The notes under the pieces were generated by a model. The model had not been told where the DNA came from. It saw only the letters and a program-made list of their open reading frames with translations, and did no database searches. Both the position numbers and the translations under genes were made by a program. From contig JAWMQN010000006.1 in NCBI GenBank assembly GCA_033283265.1, positions 62,001 to 126,000 on the forward strand: DNA of 64,000 bases. The letters run 5' to 3'. This DNA is from Mangrovimicrobium sp033283265 (GTDB lineage Bacteria; Pseudomonadota; Gammaproteobacteria; Pseudomonadales; Halieaceae). This document shows positions 53,868-63,232 of this stretch, piece by piece (position 1 is the first letter of the stretch; each line of letters begins with the position of its first letter).

Positions 53868-55131
53868 GTGCAACCTCATTTATCGATTGAGCCGCCTGGC
53901 GGGTGGGTATCAGGAGCGAGACCAGCACGCCCACTGTGAGCACTGCCAGGACGACGCTGAAGGTCATCGCGTAGCTGCCTTTCCAGTCGTGGATATAGCC
54001 GCCGAGCGGGCCGGGAATAACCGCGACGCTGGTGAGCACGAGGCTCATGGCGCCCTTGACCCGGCCGAAGGCCTGCGGGCCGAAATTGCGCGCGACGAGG
54101 GAAGCCCAGACGGGCATCAACCCGCCCACGCCGAGACCGAGGACACTGATCGAGGCGATGTACAGTGCCAGCTGCTCGAGCTGCAGCATCGGCACCAGGC
54201 CGAGGATCATCACCGCGGCAACCGAGGTGAGCAGCCGCGCCGGGGCGAACTTGTCCGCCAGCCAGCCGTAGACGAACTTGCCGAAGAACGCCGAGCCGGC
54301 GTAGACCGAGAGCATGAAGGCACTCAACTGCAGGTCGATGCCCTGTTCGCGGGAAAATGGAATGAGGTAGGTGATGATGGAGATCGAGGAGAAGCTGACG
54401 CTGCCGACGGCAGCGGTAATCAGCCAGAAGTCAGCGCGCCGCAGCAGGCCGGAGAAACTGTCCGTGGCGCTCGCGGCCTGAACGGCGCTGGCGCCCGGCG
54501 GCGGTTCCAGCCCGTCGGGAAACTGGCCCATGTCCGCGGGTTTGGCCACGGCGATGAACCAGCAGCCAGGCAACAGCGTGAGCAGGATGAAGGCGCCGAA
54601 GAGCTGGCTGGCGATGCGCCAGTCGTAGCTCTCGAAGAGAAAGGCCGCGAGCGGCGGCATGGCGAAACCGCCGATGGAGATTCCCGCCGCGGCAATCCCC
54701 AGGGCCAGCCCCCTGCGGCGCTCGAACCACTGGGAGAGCATGGCGCCGGCGGTGACGATGCCGAGCAGGGCGGCGCCCGGGCCGATGAGGAAAATGCAGG
54801 CCAGCGCAGCCTGCAGCAGGCTCGCACAGAGGGAGAGGGCGATGAAGCCGAGGCCCAGCAACAGGGCGCCGAGGCTCATCAGCCGTTTTACCTCGCCGCG
54901 GTCCACCCAGTAGCCGAGCAGTGGCCCCAGGCCGGAGGCAACCAGCATGAAGATGGACGAGGCCCAGCCCAGTTGGCCGGGTGTGGCGTCGAAAGCCCTG
55001 GCCAGCGGCTCGATATACAGCCCGATCAGGTAGACGGTGAAACCCACCGATACCATCTGGCTGAAGGCGGCGAGGGAAAGCACTTTCCAGCCGTGAAACT
55101 TCTGGCGCGCTGCGCCGGGCCTGTTCTGCAT
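53857..55131 (-). CDS. MFS transporter (2)
   Basis: The 424-residue protein has about twelve helices and MFS signatures: GPLLGYWVDRGEVKRLMSLG between helices 2 and 3, SQWFERRRGLALGIAAAGISIGG, and GKFVYGWLADKFAPARLL. It resembles the oxalate/monocarboxylate subgroup, as does the carrier at 24470. It probably imports an organic acid that the coupled acyl-CoA ligase then activates. It lies directly downstream of the TetR gene on the same strand (51-base gap). Confidence 0.88.
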   Translation of the reverse strand: MQNRPGAARQKFHGWKVLSLAAFSQMVSVGFTVYLIGLYIEPLARAFDATPGQLGWASSIFMLVASGLGPLLGYWVDRGEVKRLMSLGALLLGLGFIALSLCASLLQAALACIFLIGPGAALLGIVTAGAMLSQWFERRRGLALGIAAAGISIGGFAMPPLAAFLFESYDWRIASQLFGAFILLTLLPGCWFIAVAKPADMGQFPDGLEPPPGASAVQAASATDSFSGLLRRADFWLITAAVGSVSFSSISIITYLIPFSREQGIDLQLSAFMLSVYAGSAFFGKFVYGWLADKFAPARLLTSVAAVMILGLVPMLQLEQLALYIASISVLGLGVGGLMPVWASLVARNFGPQAFGRVKGAMSLVLTSVAVIPGPLGGYIHDWKGSYAMTFSVVLAVLTVGVLVSLLIPTRQAAQSINEVAHAQ

Positions 55132-55182
55132 AGTAAATGTCTCTTTCTTATTATCGACTGCGGGTCGGGGTGGATTGCTACA

Positions 55183-55797
55183 TCAGCTGTTTTCCTGGCA
55201 GAAATGCAGTAACTGCTCCGCCAGCACGTCCAGGCCGATTTCGATATCCGGCATGTCCGGCACCAGGGAAAAATTGATCGCTGCGTGCTCCAGTTCGAAC
55301 AGCATCAGGTAGCAGCGCACGCGCTTTTTCTCCCGCTGCTTGCCGCGCATGCCAGTCAGGCAAAAACCGGGGAAGCGTTCGCCGAGTACGGCGATGGCCT
55401 TCTCCCGGTGGTTGCTGACGAAGTGCTTGCGGTCGGGCAGTTGCATGAACAGGATGGAAAACAGGTGGCGCACCGCGTGGTGCCTGTCCATCAGCGCCCG
55501 GTAGCTCTGCAGCCAGGCGCGTATCGTGGCGAGATTCACCTGCCCGATCTGCGCCAGGGCGGCGTAGACCGCCATCTGTTCCTCCATGTTCTCGGAAAGA
55601 ATATCCAGCAGGATTTCGCTCTTGCTGGAATAGTGCAGGTAGACGGTGGCCCTGCTGACCCCGGCGGCCCTGGCGATCTGCTCCATCGTGACGCTGTCGT
55701 AGGGCTCGGTGTAGATGATCTCCCGCGCCGTCTGGCGAATGAGCAGGAGGGTCATCTGTTTCTGCGCGGCGCGCAGGTTGGGCTTTTTCGCCGTCAT
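55183..55797 (-). CDS. TetR/AcrR family transcriptional regulator
   Basis: The 204-residue repressor has the TetR helix-turn-helix at about 17-63 (TAREIIYTEPYDSVTMEQIARAAGVSRATVYLHYSSKSEIL) and a variable C-terminal ligand domain. It heads a minus-strand unit with an MFS carrier and an acyl-CoA ligase, the usual layout for local repression of an acid-uptake and activation operon. The AT-rich palindrome and direct repeats at 55884-55917 upstream are a likely operator. The effector is probably an acyl-CoA or the free acid (inference). Confidence 0.9.
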   Translation of the reverse strand: MTAKKPNLRAAQKQMTLLLIRQTAREIIYTEPYDSVTMEQIARAAGVSRATVYLHYSSKSEILLDILSENMEEQMAVYAALAQIGQVNLATIRAWLQSYRALMDRHHAVRHLFSILFMQLPDRKHFVSNHREKAIAVLGERFPGFCLTGMRGKQREKKRVRCYLMLFELEHAAINFSLVPDMPDIEIGLDVLAEQLLHFCQENS

Positions 55798-55883
55798 TTA
55801 TTTTCTCTTGTACAGCTGCTGCGGAAAGCGGGGCGCCTGCCGCTGGCGCAGTTCGGCATCTCACCCGCGCCCTGGAGTTTAGC

Positions 55884-55917
55884 TTGACATATGTCTATTG
55901 AGTGGACAATGACATAT
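55884..55917 (-). promoter_or_regulatory. Probable TetR operator region
   Basis: TTGACATATGTC contains the ten-base palindrome GACATATGTC. TGACATAT recurs 25 bases later, giving ATATGTC and GACATAT as an inverted pair as well. The block is about 90 bases upstream of the tetR start and is AT-rich compared with its surroundings. The rest of 55798-56092 shows no gene. Confidence 0.5.
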
Positions 55918-56092
55918 TTTTAATGCCGGGGGCGTACTGCAGACAGGTGGGAGTCGAGTGCCTGTACTGCCGGGGGAGGGTGTGCCCGCGCCAGCCCGCC
56001 TGGATGCTCCCGCGTCGGCGCGCAGCCAGGGCCAAGGCCCGACTTTGGGGTGATGCAGGGCCCTGGAAACTGCGTGCGGGCCCCGGGCAGTG

Positions 56093-56917
56093 CTACTGCT
56101 TGCCCGACTGCTTGATCCCGGTGTGATCCATCAGCACGAACTGCCCGCCCTGGGCGTAGGCCGAGGCGTGGCCGAGCTGGTGGATGTCGAAGCAGGACTG
56201 CAGGGCGGCGTACTGGCCCATCGAATCCAGGGTCTGGTTGACCGCGCGCTTGGCCATGGCCAGGGCGTGGGGGTGCATCTGGGCAATCTCCAGCGCCAGC
56301 TCGCGCGATTTCTGCGCCAGTTCATCGACCGGGACCACCCGGTTCACCATGCCGCGGCGCTCCGCCTCGAGGGCATCGATCGGCCGGGCGGTGAAGAGCA
56401 TTTCCTTGGCCTTGCGCGGGCCCAGTTCCCAGGTGTGGCCGTGGTACTCCACGCCGCCGATACCCATCAGCACCACCGGGTCGGAGAAGCGGGCGTTGTC
56501 CGCGGCGACGATCAGGTCACAGGGCCAGGCCAGCAGCAGGCCGCCGGCGATGCAGGCGCCCTGCACCGCGGCGATGGAGGGCTTGGGAATCTCGCGCCAG
56601 CGGCGGGAGAAACCGAAGTAGTGCTTTGCCTCCCAGCTGTAGAGGCCGAGCAGGCCGCGCTCGGGGATGCTCGCGCCAATCTGCTGGAAGGCGGGGTTGC
56701 TCTTCACCTCGTCCGGGGACATGTCGTGGCCGGCGGAAAAATGCGGGCCGTTGGCCTGCAGCAGGATCACCCGCACCTCGTCGTCCGCCGCCGCGCGCTC
56801 CCAGGCGGCGTTGAGTTCCTCGAGCAGTTGCTGGTTCTGGGCATTGCGCCGGTCGGGGCGGTCGAGGGTGATCGTGGCGACCCGCTCGGCGACTTCGTAG
56901 TTTATATAGTTATACAT
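56093..56917 (-). CDS. Enoyl-CoA hydratase/isomerase (crotonase) family protein
   Basis: The 274-residue enzyme has the crotonase fold: VATITLDRPDRRNAQN, the oxyanion-hole loops GPHFSAGHDM and QGACIAGGLLLAWPCDLIVAA, and the trimerisation C-terminus. The usual catalytic Glu pair is not obvious (FSDPVVLMGIGGVEYHGH), so hydration is not certain; isomerase, hydrolase or decarboxylase activities also occur in the family. It is divergent from the amidohydrolase at 57284 and 295 bases upstream of tetR on the same strand. It probably acts on CoA esters made by the ligase at 52308. Confidence 0.85.
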   Translation of the reverse strand: MYNYINYEVAERVATITLDRPDRRNAQNQQLLEELNAAWERAAADDEVRVILLQANGPHFSAGHDMSPDEVKSNPAFQQIGASIPERGLLGLYSWEAKHYFGFSRRWREIPKPSIAAVQGACIAGGLLLAWPCDLIVAADNARFSDPVVLMGIGGVEYHGHTWELGPRKAKEMLFTARPIDALEAERRGMVNRVVPVDELAQKSRELALEIAQMHPHALAMAKRAVNQTLDSMGQYAALQSCFDIHQLGHASAYAQGGQFVLMDHTGIKQSGKQ

Positions 56918-57283
56918 TTGATTTGCTCCTGCCTGGCGAGAGTCTGTTCGGCCTGTGGTCTTGCCCCGCTGTCAGCTTGACACCTTCCTGCGCTTCAAAC
57001 CAGAGTCATTGTTGGTGGTAAAATCGCGCTAATACAGCGTTTTTAACTTAAAAATATCAGTGCAGGCTGAAAGGGGTCGTGCCGATAATGCGGCCCGGCT
57101 GGCCTGGTCTCTGTGTGAGTATACTGGCAAGCATGGCCAAATAATACTGGCTAAGCCATCAAATAGTTGTATGATTGGTTCCGGGCGTGGGCAGGGCTAT
57201 CTCCTCTGTTGCCTGCCCTTCACCATAATCAGAGTAGGGGCTCCCAGCCTGGGCGGGGCCCAAAGTGCCGGAGGTCTCCAGCC
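56918..57283. other. Divergent intergenic region
   Basis: No gene is seen in these 366 bases. They hold the promoters of the enoyl-CoA hydratase and the amidohydrolase. The central part around 57010-57060 is AT-rich (GGTAAAATCGCGCTAATACA). No copy of either recurring operator was found. Confidence 0.5.
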
Positions 57284-58468
57284 ATGCGCAGTCTGTCTTT
57301 TCCCGTTTACGACGCGGACCAACACCTCTACGAAACCGAGGAGGCGCTGACCCGGTTCCTCCCCGACAGGTACAAGCGGGATTTCTATTTCGTCGAGAAG
57401 GAGGGGCGCAAGAAACTGGTGATCGGCGGCATGCTCTCGGAGTTCATCCCCAACCCGACCTTCGCCGTCGTCGCCGAGCCCGGGGCCCACGAAAAGTTCT
57501 ATCGCTCGGAAAATACCGAGGGGAAATCCCTGCGCGAGCTCACCGGCAAGCCGATTCGCCCGCCGGAGTCCTGGCGCACCGGCAAGGGGCGCATCGAGCA
57601 GCTCGACGAGCAGGGCCTGCAGGCGGCGCTGGTGTTCCCGACCCTGGCCTCGGTGGTCGAGGAGCGCATCGGCCCGCGCGGCGATGTCTCCGCGGCGCTG
57701 TTCCACTCGCTCAACCGCTGGATGGTGGAGGAGTGGAACCTGGCCCGGGATAACCGGCTGTTCATGGTGCCCTTCATCACGCTGACCGATGTCGATGCGG
57801 CGGTGAAGGAACTGGAATACGTGCTGGAAAACGGTGCCCGGGTAGTCAACATCCGCCCCGCGCCGGTGCCGGACATCCGCGGCAGCCGCTCCTTCGGCTA
57901 CGCCGAGTACGACCCCTTCTGGGCGCGGGTCGCCGAGGCGGGCATTTTTGTCACCCTGCACGGCTCCGACAGCGGTTACGACCGCATCACCCGCTGGTGG
58001 ACCGGCGGCGAGGGCGAGCAGCTCGCCTTCAGCTTCGACCCGATGAAAGTGGTGGTCGACCTGATTGGCCGCGCCATTTCCGACTCGATCGCCGCGCTGA
58101 TCTGCCACGGCGTATTCGACCGCCACCCGACGCTCAAGGTCGCCTCCATCGAGAACGGCGGCACCTGGGTGCGGCCGCTGCTGCACAAGTTCGACCAGGC
58201 CTACGGCAAGATGCCGCAGGTGTTCAGGCGCCACCCGCGCGACGCCTTTCGCGAGCACATCTACGTCGCGCCCTTCTACGAGGATGACCTGTCCGAGCTG
58301 CGCAAGGACGTGCCGGTCGAGCACCTCCTGTTCGGCAGCGATTATCCCCACGCCGAGGGCCTGAAGAACCCCCTGGAGTACCTCGACGAATTCGCCGATT
58401 TTTCCCCGCAGGATGTCGAGAAAGTCTTCAGCAGCAATCTCAGGAACCTGCTCGAGGGGCGCGCCTGA
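57284..58468 (+). CDS. Amidohydrolase family (amidohydrolase_2) protein
   Basis: The 394-residue TIM-barrel protein has the amidohydrolase_2 metal motifs: DADQHLYE near the start (replacing the HxH form), a His in IFVTLHGSDSGYD, IENGGTWVRPLLHKF, and FGSDYPHAEG with the catalytic Asp. Relatives include gamma-resorcylate decarboxylase-type and hydrolytic enzymes; the reaction cannot be chosen from sequence. ATG 57284 precedes the conserved N-terminus; the longer frame is not conserved-looking. It begins a plus-strand run with a DapB-like dehydrogenase, zinc dehydrogenase and CoA-transferase. Confidence 0.82.
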   Translation: MRSLSFPVYDADQHLYETEEALTRFLPDRYKRDFYFVEKEGRKKLVIGGMLSEFIPNPTFAVVAEPGAHEKFYRSENTEGKSLRELTGKPIRPPESWRTGKGRIEQLDEQGLQAALVFPTLASVVEERIGPRGDVSAALFHSLNRWMVEEWNLARDNRLFMVPFITLTDVDAAVKELEYVLENGARVVNIRPAPVPDIRGSRSFGYAEYDPFWARVAEAGIFVTLHGSDSGYDRITRWWTGGEGEQLAFSFDPMKVVVDLIGRAISDSIAALICHGVFDRHPTLKVASIENGGTWVRPLLHKFDQAYGKMPQVFRRHPRDAFREHIYVAPFYEDDLSELRKDVPVEHLLFGSDYPHAEGLKNPLEYLDEFADFSPQDVEKVFSSNLRNLLEGRA

Positions 58469-58535
58469 GGCCGGCCGGCGGGGTTCGCCAGGGTCCGTCC
58501 GCAGCTAAAAACAAGGGCTAAATGGAGGGCAAGCC

Positions 58536-59591
58536 ATGGCGCGTTTTCGCGTGGCCCAGTGCTATACCGGCGCCATCGGGTCGGAAATCATTTGCCGCAT
58601 GGCCGGCCATCCGCAGCTGGAACTGGTCGGCGTGCTGGTGCAGGACCCGGCCAAGGTCGGCAGGGACTCGGGCGAGCTGGCCGGCGGGCCGCCCAACGGC
58701 ATTGCCGCCACCGACAGCCTCGACGCGATCATTGCGCTGAAGCCCGACGGTGTCATCTGGAGCGGCAAGACCTACGACGTCGAAGCCTACGCCAGGCTGC
58801 TCGCGGCGGGTATCAACCTCTACACCGGCATGGGCGGCTACTTTCTCGAGGGCGCGCCGGAGGAGCCGGTGCTGGCGGCTGCGGCGGCGCAGGGCAATGC
58901 ATCCTTCTGCGCCGGCGGCAACATCCCCGGCCTGATCAGCGACGTGCTGCCCCTGTTTCTCAGCGGCTACAGCGGCCGCATCCGCCAGATCCGCGCGCGC
59001 CAGCGCAACCACGTGGCGACCAGCCACTCCCTGCACCAGCTCAGCAACCTTGTCGGCCTCGGCCAGCAGCCCGGCGACAACCCGCTGATCGAACGGGTCA
59101 ACCAGGGCTGGACCAGCGTCGCCGCCCAGGGTTCGAGGATGCTTGCGAAGGGCATGGGCCTGCAGTGGCAGCGCGCCGAACTGCTCGATGTCGAGTACGC
59201 GCTGGCCAGCGAGCGCACGACGCTGCCCGCCAGCGGCCTGGTACTGGAGCCGGGCACCATCGCCGGGGTGCGCTGGACCATTGCGGCCTGGGCGGATGGC
59301 CGCGAGTTCTACCGCCTGACCAACGAGCTCACCGCGGTGCTGGGGCTGGGTGATAACTGGCGGCAGACGACGGAGGAGCCCGCCTGGCAGGTGGAGATCG
59401 ACGGCGAGCCGGCCATGACCTGCAGCCTCGGCTGGCCCGCGGGCGCGGACCCGCACGCATCCAATACCGCGTTGAATGCGGCGCGGGCAATGAATATGCT
59501 GCCCCGGGTGATGGCAGCGCCGCCCGGCCTGCTGACGGTACTGGATTTTCCGGCGGCGGTGGCCGCCGATGGATTGGGAGCAACAGAATAA
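58536..59591 (+). CDS. DapB-like NAD(P)-dependent dehydrogenase
   Basis: The 351-residue protein has an N-terminal Rossmann-type fold (RVAQCYTGAIGSEIICRMAGHPQLELVGVLVQDPAKVGRDSGEL), similar to dihydrodipicolinate reductase and 2,4-diaminopentanoate dehydrogenase relatives, then a distinct C-terminal domain. No lysine-synthesis genes adjoin it, so a catabolic oxidoreductase is inferred. Its TAA stop overlaps the ATG of the following zinc dehydrogenase by one base (TAATG), showing translational coupling. AATGGAGGGC lies upstream of ATG 58536. Confidence 0.78.
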   Translation: MARFRVAQCYTGAIGSEIICRMAGHPQLELVGVLVQDPAKVGRDSGELAGGPPNGIAATDSLDAIIALKPDGVIWSGKTYDVEAYARLLAAGINLYTGMGGYFLEGAPEEPVLAAAAAQGNASFCAGGNIPGLISDVLPLFLSGYSGRIRQIRARQRNHVATSHSLHQLSNLVGLGQQPGDNPLIERVNQGWTSVAAQGSRMLAKGMGLQWQRAELLDVEYALASERTTLPASGLVLEPGTIAGVRWTIAAWADGREFYRLTNELTAVLGLGDNWRQTTEEPAWQVEIDGEPAMTCSLGWPAGADPHASNTALNAARAMNMLPRVMAAPPGLLTVLDFPAAVAADGLGATE

Positions 59592-60673
59592 TGATGAAGG
59601 CGGTTGTCCGCACCGAGCCCGGTGTACTGAAAGTCGAGGACATGGAGCTGCCGCAGCCCGGCAAGGGCCAGGTGCTGGTGCGCTCCCTGGTCTGCGGCAT
59701 CTGCGGTTCCGACCTGCACGCCCTGCATCACCTGGAGCACATGTTCAGCGTGGTTCCCGGCAGGCAGGGCAAGGCCGGTAAACCCGTGGGAAAAACGGTT
59801 TTCGGCCACCAGTACTGCGCGGAGATCGTCGACTTCGGCCCGGACACCAGCCGCCGCCTGCCGCTGGGCTCGACGGTGGTCTCCATGCCCTACGCCAGCG
59901 GCCCCGGCGGCAGGATGGAGCAGATCGGTTACTCCCAGCTGCTGCCGGGCGGCCTCGCCCAGTACATGGTGCTCGATGAAAACCTGCTGCTGCCGGTGAC
60001 CAACGGCCTCTCCGCCGCAGAGGCGGCGATGGTCGAGCCGATCGCCGTCGGCGAGCACGCGGTCAACGCGGCGCGGCTGTCAAAGCGCTCGGTGGCGATG
60101 GTGATCGGCTGCGGGCAGATCGGCCTGTCGGTGATCGCCGCGCTCAAGGCCCGGGGCTTCGGTCCGGTGATCGCGGTGGATTACTCCGCCATGCGCCGCG
60201 GCGTGGCGGAAAAGCTCGGTGCCGACCTGGTCATCGACCCGGCCGGGGAATCGCCCCACGCCCGCTGGGAGGACTTCGAGGTGCCCGCGACCATGCAGGC
60301 GCTGGCCGCGGCGCGCTACGGCGGCGACCCGGCGGACGCGGTGATCTTCGAGTGCGTCGGCAAGCGCGGCGTGCTGCAGGGGCTGATCGAGCAGGCGCCC
60401 CCGGCCGCCCAGTTCGTGGTGGTTGGCGTGTGCATGGAAACCGATTATTTCGAGCCGGTGCTGGCGGCGGCCAAGGAGCTCTCCCTGCGCTTCGTCATCG
60501 CCTACAGCGGGGAGGAATTCGCGCAGACCCTGGGCAGTATCTCTGAGGGCAAAATCGATGCGGCGGCGATGATCAGCAACACCGTCGGCCTGTCCGGCGT
60601 CGAGGCCGCCTTCGAGCGCATGCGCGATGCGGAAGCCGAGGTCACCGTGCTGGTCGACCCGGGTCGCGAGTGA
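59591..60673 (+). CDS. Zinc-dependent alcohol dehydrogenase (MDR)
   Basis: The 360-residue enzyme has the zinc MDR pattern: VCGICGSDLHALHH (catalytic zinc Cys), FGHQYCAEIVDFG, GGLAQYMVLDENLLLPV, and VAMVIGCGQIGLSVIAALKARGFGPVIAVDYS for NAD(P). A structural-zinc four-Cys loop is not apparent. It probably oxidises an alcohol in the pathway. The start overlaps the preceding stop, so it is coupled to the DapB-like protein, and their substrates may be consecutive. Confidence 0.87.
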   Translation: MMKAVVRTEPGVLKVEDMELPQPGKGQVLVRSLVCGICGSDLHALHHLEHMFSVVPGRQGKAGKPVGKTVFGHQYCAEIVDFGPDTSRRLPLGSTVVSMPYASGPGGRMEQIGYSQLLPGGLAQYMVLDENLLLPVTNGLSAAEAAMVEPIAVGEHAVNAARLSKRSVAMVIGCGQIGLSVIAALKARGFGPVIAVDYSAMRRGVAEKLGADLVIDPAGESPHARWEDFEVPATMQALAAARYGGDPADAVIFECVGKRGVLQGLIEQAPPAAQFVVVGVCMETDYFEPVLAAAKELSLRFVIAYSGEEFAQTLGSISEGKIDAAAMISNTVGLSGVEAAFERMRDAEAEVTVLVDPGRE

Positions 60674-60695
60674 GCTGAGGCGGTGAACTGAAGCC

Positions 60696-61844
60696 ATGGG
60701 CCCCCTCGACGGTATTCGCGTCCTCGACTTCGGCCGCTACGTGGCCGGGCCCTACTGCGCCACCCTGTTCGCCGATTTCGGCGCCGACGTCATCCGCATC
60801 GAGCGCCAGGGCGGCGGCGAGGATCGCGAGATCACCCCGCTCACCGCCGGGGGCGATGGCGCCCTGTTCCTGCAGATCAACCGCAACAAGCGCTCGCTGG
60901 AACTGGACCCGGGCAGCGAGCGCGGCCGCGAGATCATGCGCCGGCTGATCGCCAGCGCCGACGTGGTGGTGGTCAACGTGCCGGACAGCGCACTGGAGAA
61001 AATGGGCCTCGACTACCCGAGCCTCTGCGCCGTTCGCCCGGACATCATCCTCGCCAATATCTCCTCCTTCGGCGCGGTCGGCCCCTGGGCCGAGCGGCCG
61101 GGCTTCGACAGCGTCGGCCAGGCCATGTGCGGCTCCGCCTATCTCTCCGGCCCCGGCGATGTTCCCTACCGCACGCCGATCACCTGGGTCGATCACGCGG
61201 CGGCGCTCTACGCGGCCTTCGGCGTGATGGCGGCGCTGGTCGAGCGCAACAAAACCGGCCGCGGCCAGCAGGTCTCGACCAACCTGCTGGCGGCCGGCAT
61301 GGCCTTCAGCGCCACCTACCTCGTCGAGCAGGCGGCGCTGCAGCCGGAGCGCAGCGCCATCGGTAACCGCAGTTTCGTCAACGGGCCCACCGATACCTTC
61401 CGCACCCGGGATGGCTGGGTGGTGACCCAGGTGGTCGGGCCGGTGATTTTCAAACGCTGGGCCGCCCTGATGGGCGAGCCGGGCTGGCTGGAGGACCCGC
61501 GCTTCGCCAGTGACGAACTGCGCGGCATCAACGGCGAGCTGCTGTCACAGCGCATGCAGGCGTGGTGCGACTCGCGCAGCACGGACGAGGCGCTGGCGGA
61601 ACTCGCCGCCGCGCGCATTCCCGCCGGCCCGGTGCTCTCGCCGGGGCAGGCGCTGGCGCATCCCCAGGTGCAGGCCATGGACCTGTTCCAGCCGGTGGAG
61701 GGAACCGGGGCAGGGGGGCCGGTCGAATTGATGTCGCTGCCGATTGCGATGAGCGAGTCGCCGCCGGCAATCCGCCAGCGCCCGCCGCGCTCCGGCGAGC
61801 ACACCCGCGACATCCTGGCCGAGCTGGGCCTGGCGCCGGAGTGA
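60696..61844 (+). CDS. CaiB/BaiF family class III CoA-transferase (2)
   Basis: The 382-residue enzyme has VLDFGRYVAGPYCATLFADFGADVIRIE, QINRNKRSLELDPGS, VNVPDSALEKMGLDYPSL and the active-site Asp in RPGFDSVGQAMCGSAYLSG. It transfers CoA to a carboxylic acid. It is the last gene of the amidohydrolase run and converges with the Rieske oxygenase gene, leaving only four bases between stops. It is a second representative of the family after 30391, with a different partner set. Confidence 0.88.
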   Translation: MGPLDGIRVLDFGRYVAGPYCATLFADFGADVIRIERQGGGEDREITPLTAGGDGALFLQINRNKRSLELDPGSERGREIMRRLIASADVVVVNVPDSALEKMGLDYPSLCAVRPDIILANISSFGAVGPWAERPGFDSVGQAMCGSAYLSGPGDVPYRTPITWVDHAAALYAAFGVMAALVERNKTGRGQQVSTNLLAAGMAFSATYLVEQAALQPERSAIGNRSFVNGPTDTFRTRDGWVVTQVVGPVIFKRWAALMGEPGWLEDPRFASDELRGINGELLSQRMQAWCDSRSTDEALAELAAARIPAGPVLSPGQALAHPQVQAMDLFQPVEGTGAGGPVELMSLPIAMSESPPAIRQRPPRSGEHTRDILAELGLAPE

Positions 61845-61848
61845 GCGG

Positions 61849-63204
61849 CTAGTCCCCGAGGTACTCGTGATAGACCCGGTGGAAGTTGGCCAGCGCCGCC
61901 TCCTGCCGCGGGTTCAATCGCGGGCCGCGGTAGCCGCTGGATTTCATGCCCCGGTGGGTGTCCGCCATCTGCTGGAAATCCTGCAGCAGGATCTCGCCCC
62001 AGAAGGCGCTGTCGTGGATGTCGTCGTTGCGGATATTCTCCACCTTCCTGATCTCCTGCTCCGGCATGCGCTCCAGCTGGTAGACCTCGAAGATGCAGCT
62101 GTCCGGGTCGTCGCCGTCGGGGCGGGCGCGGTAGCCGAGGCAGTTGGTGGCCATCGGCAGCAGTACCGTGTTGGGGAAGATGTGCCAGTCGATGCCGCCC
62201 TCCTGGTACTGCTGCGGCGTGATCTGCGGCCAGCTGACGCCGCGCGCCTCGTCGATGGCGCGCGCGGTCTGCATGAGCAGCGCGCTCACATCGGCGACAG
62301 TGGCGTCGGCCGCCACATTTGCCGCCAGGGTCTGCGCCGCGTGGACCATGGTGTCGGTCATGTTGGAATCGATATTGTCCTTGAGAAAGCGGAAGAAGCG
62401 GGCGAGTGACAGGCAGTAGGCCTTGATGTCCACTTGCGCCGCTTCGCCCTCGGGGCGCTCGCCGCGGTTGGCTTCCGGGCGCAGGTTCGAGTAGTCCGTG
62501 GCGAAGGTGCCGTGGCGCCCCGCGGCGCGGCTGACGAAGCGGCTGGTGCCGAACTGGTTCAGCGGCCAGTGGGTGACGGAGACATGGTAGCCCTCGTTGA
62601 AGGCTTCCAGCGCCACCTTCCAGTTGGCGGGAATCTTCAGCCACTTGCGCCAGCGGTAGCGCATTTTGTCCAGCTCGAAGGGCGCCAGCGCCCGGGCGGC
62701 CTCGCCGAGGTAGTCGAGCAGCGGTTCCGCCTCCGGGTCGAAGGTGACGAAGACAAAGCCGCCCCAGCTGTCGTGGCGCACGCCGGGCAGCGCCAGGTCG
62801 TCGCCGTCGAGTTGCCCGCCCCAGTCCTCGCGGAAGGTCACCTGCTGGTTGTTGCCGTCGAGGTCCCAGCGCCAGCCGTGGAAGGGGCAGCGGATGTGGC
62901 TCAGCCGGCCGCAGTCGTCGACCAGGCGGCGGCCGCGGTGCAGGCAGCTGTTGTGGAAAACGCGGATGGCACCGGACTCGCTGCGCAGGGCGATCAGCGA
63001 TTCGTCGCCGATGTCGTAGGTGACGTAATCGCCGGTGCTGGCCAGCTCCTCCTCGCGGCAGAGCATCTGCCAGACCCGGGGCCAGAGCTTGCGGTACTCC
63101 CGGCGCAGGTAGTCGGGGCAGGCGTAGCTTTGCTTGCGCACCGGGCTGCACTGGCTCGCATGCACTGGCTGCGCAGCGTCACTGCTGTTGTTCGCTTCGC
63201 TCAT
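61849..63204 (-). CDS. Rieske-type aromatic ring-hydroxylating oxygenase, large subunit
   Basis: The 451-residue oxygenase has the Rieske [2Fe-2S] motif (CLHRGRRLV and CPFHGWRWD, about 87-112) and the mononuclear iron site in NWKVALEAFNEGYHVSVTHWPLN, with a candidate Asp near DSAFWGEILLQD. It is an SRPBCC-fold alpha subunit that hydroxylates an aromatic or related compound with O2. No ferredoxin or reductase gene is in view, so electrons must come from elsewhere. A SnoaL-like protein that could act as a small subunit or isomerase lies immediately upstream on the same strand. Confidence 0.88.
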   Translation of the reverse strand: MSEANNSSDAAQPVHASQCSPVRKQSYACPDYLRREYRKLWPRVWQMLCREEELASTGDYVTYDIGDESLIALRSESGAIRVFHNSCLHRGRRLVDDCGRLSHIRCPFHGWRWDLDGNNQQVTFREDWGGQLDGDDLALPGVRHDSWGGFVFVTFDPEAEPLLDYLGEAARALAPFELDKMRYRWRKWLKIPANWKVALEAFNEGYHVSVTHWPLNQFGTSRFVSRAAGRHGTFATDYSNLRPEANRGERPEGEAAQVDIKAYCLSLARFFRFLKDNIDSNMTDTMVHAAQTLAANVAADATVADVSALLMQTARAIDEARGVSWPQITPQQYQEGGIDWHIFPNTVLLPMATNCLGYRARPDGDDPDSCIFEVYQLERMPEQEIRKVENIRNDDIHDSAFWGEILLQDFQQMADTHRGMKSSGYRGPRLNPRQEAALANFHRVYHEYLGD

Positions 63205-63232
63205 GGCGCCGCTCTCCGTGCGTGCCCGCCTG

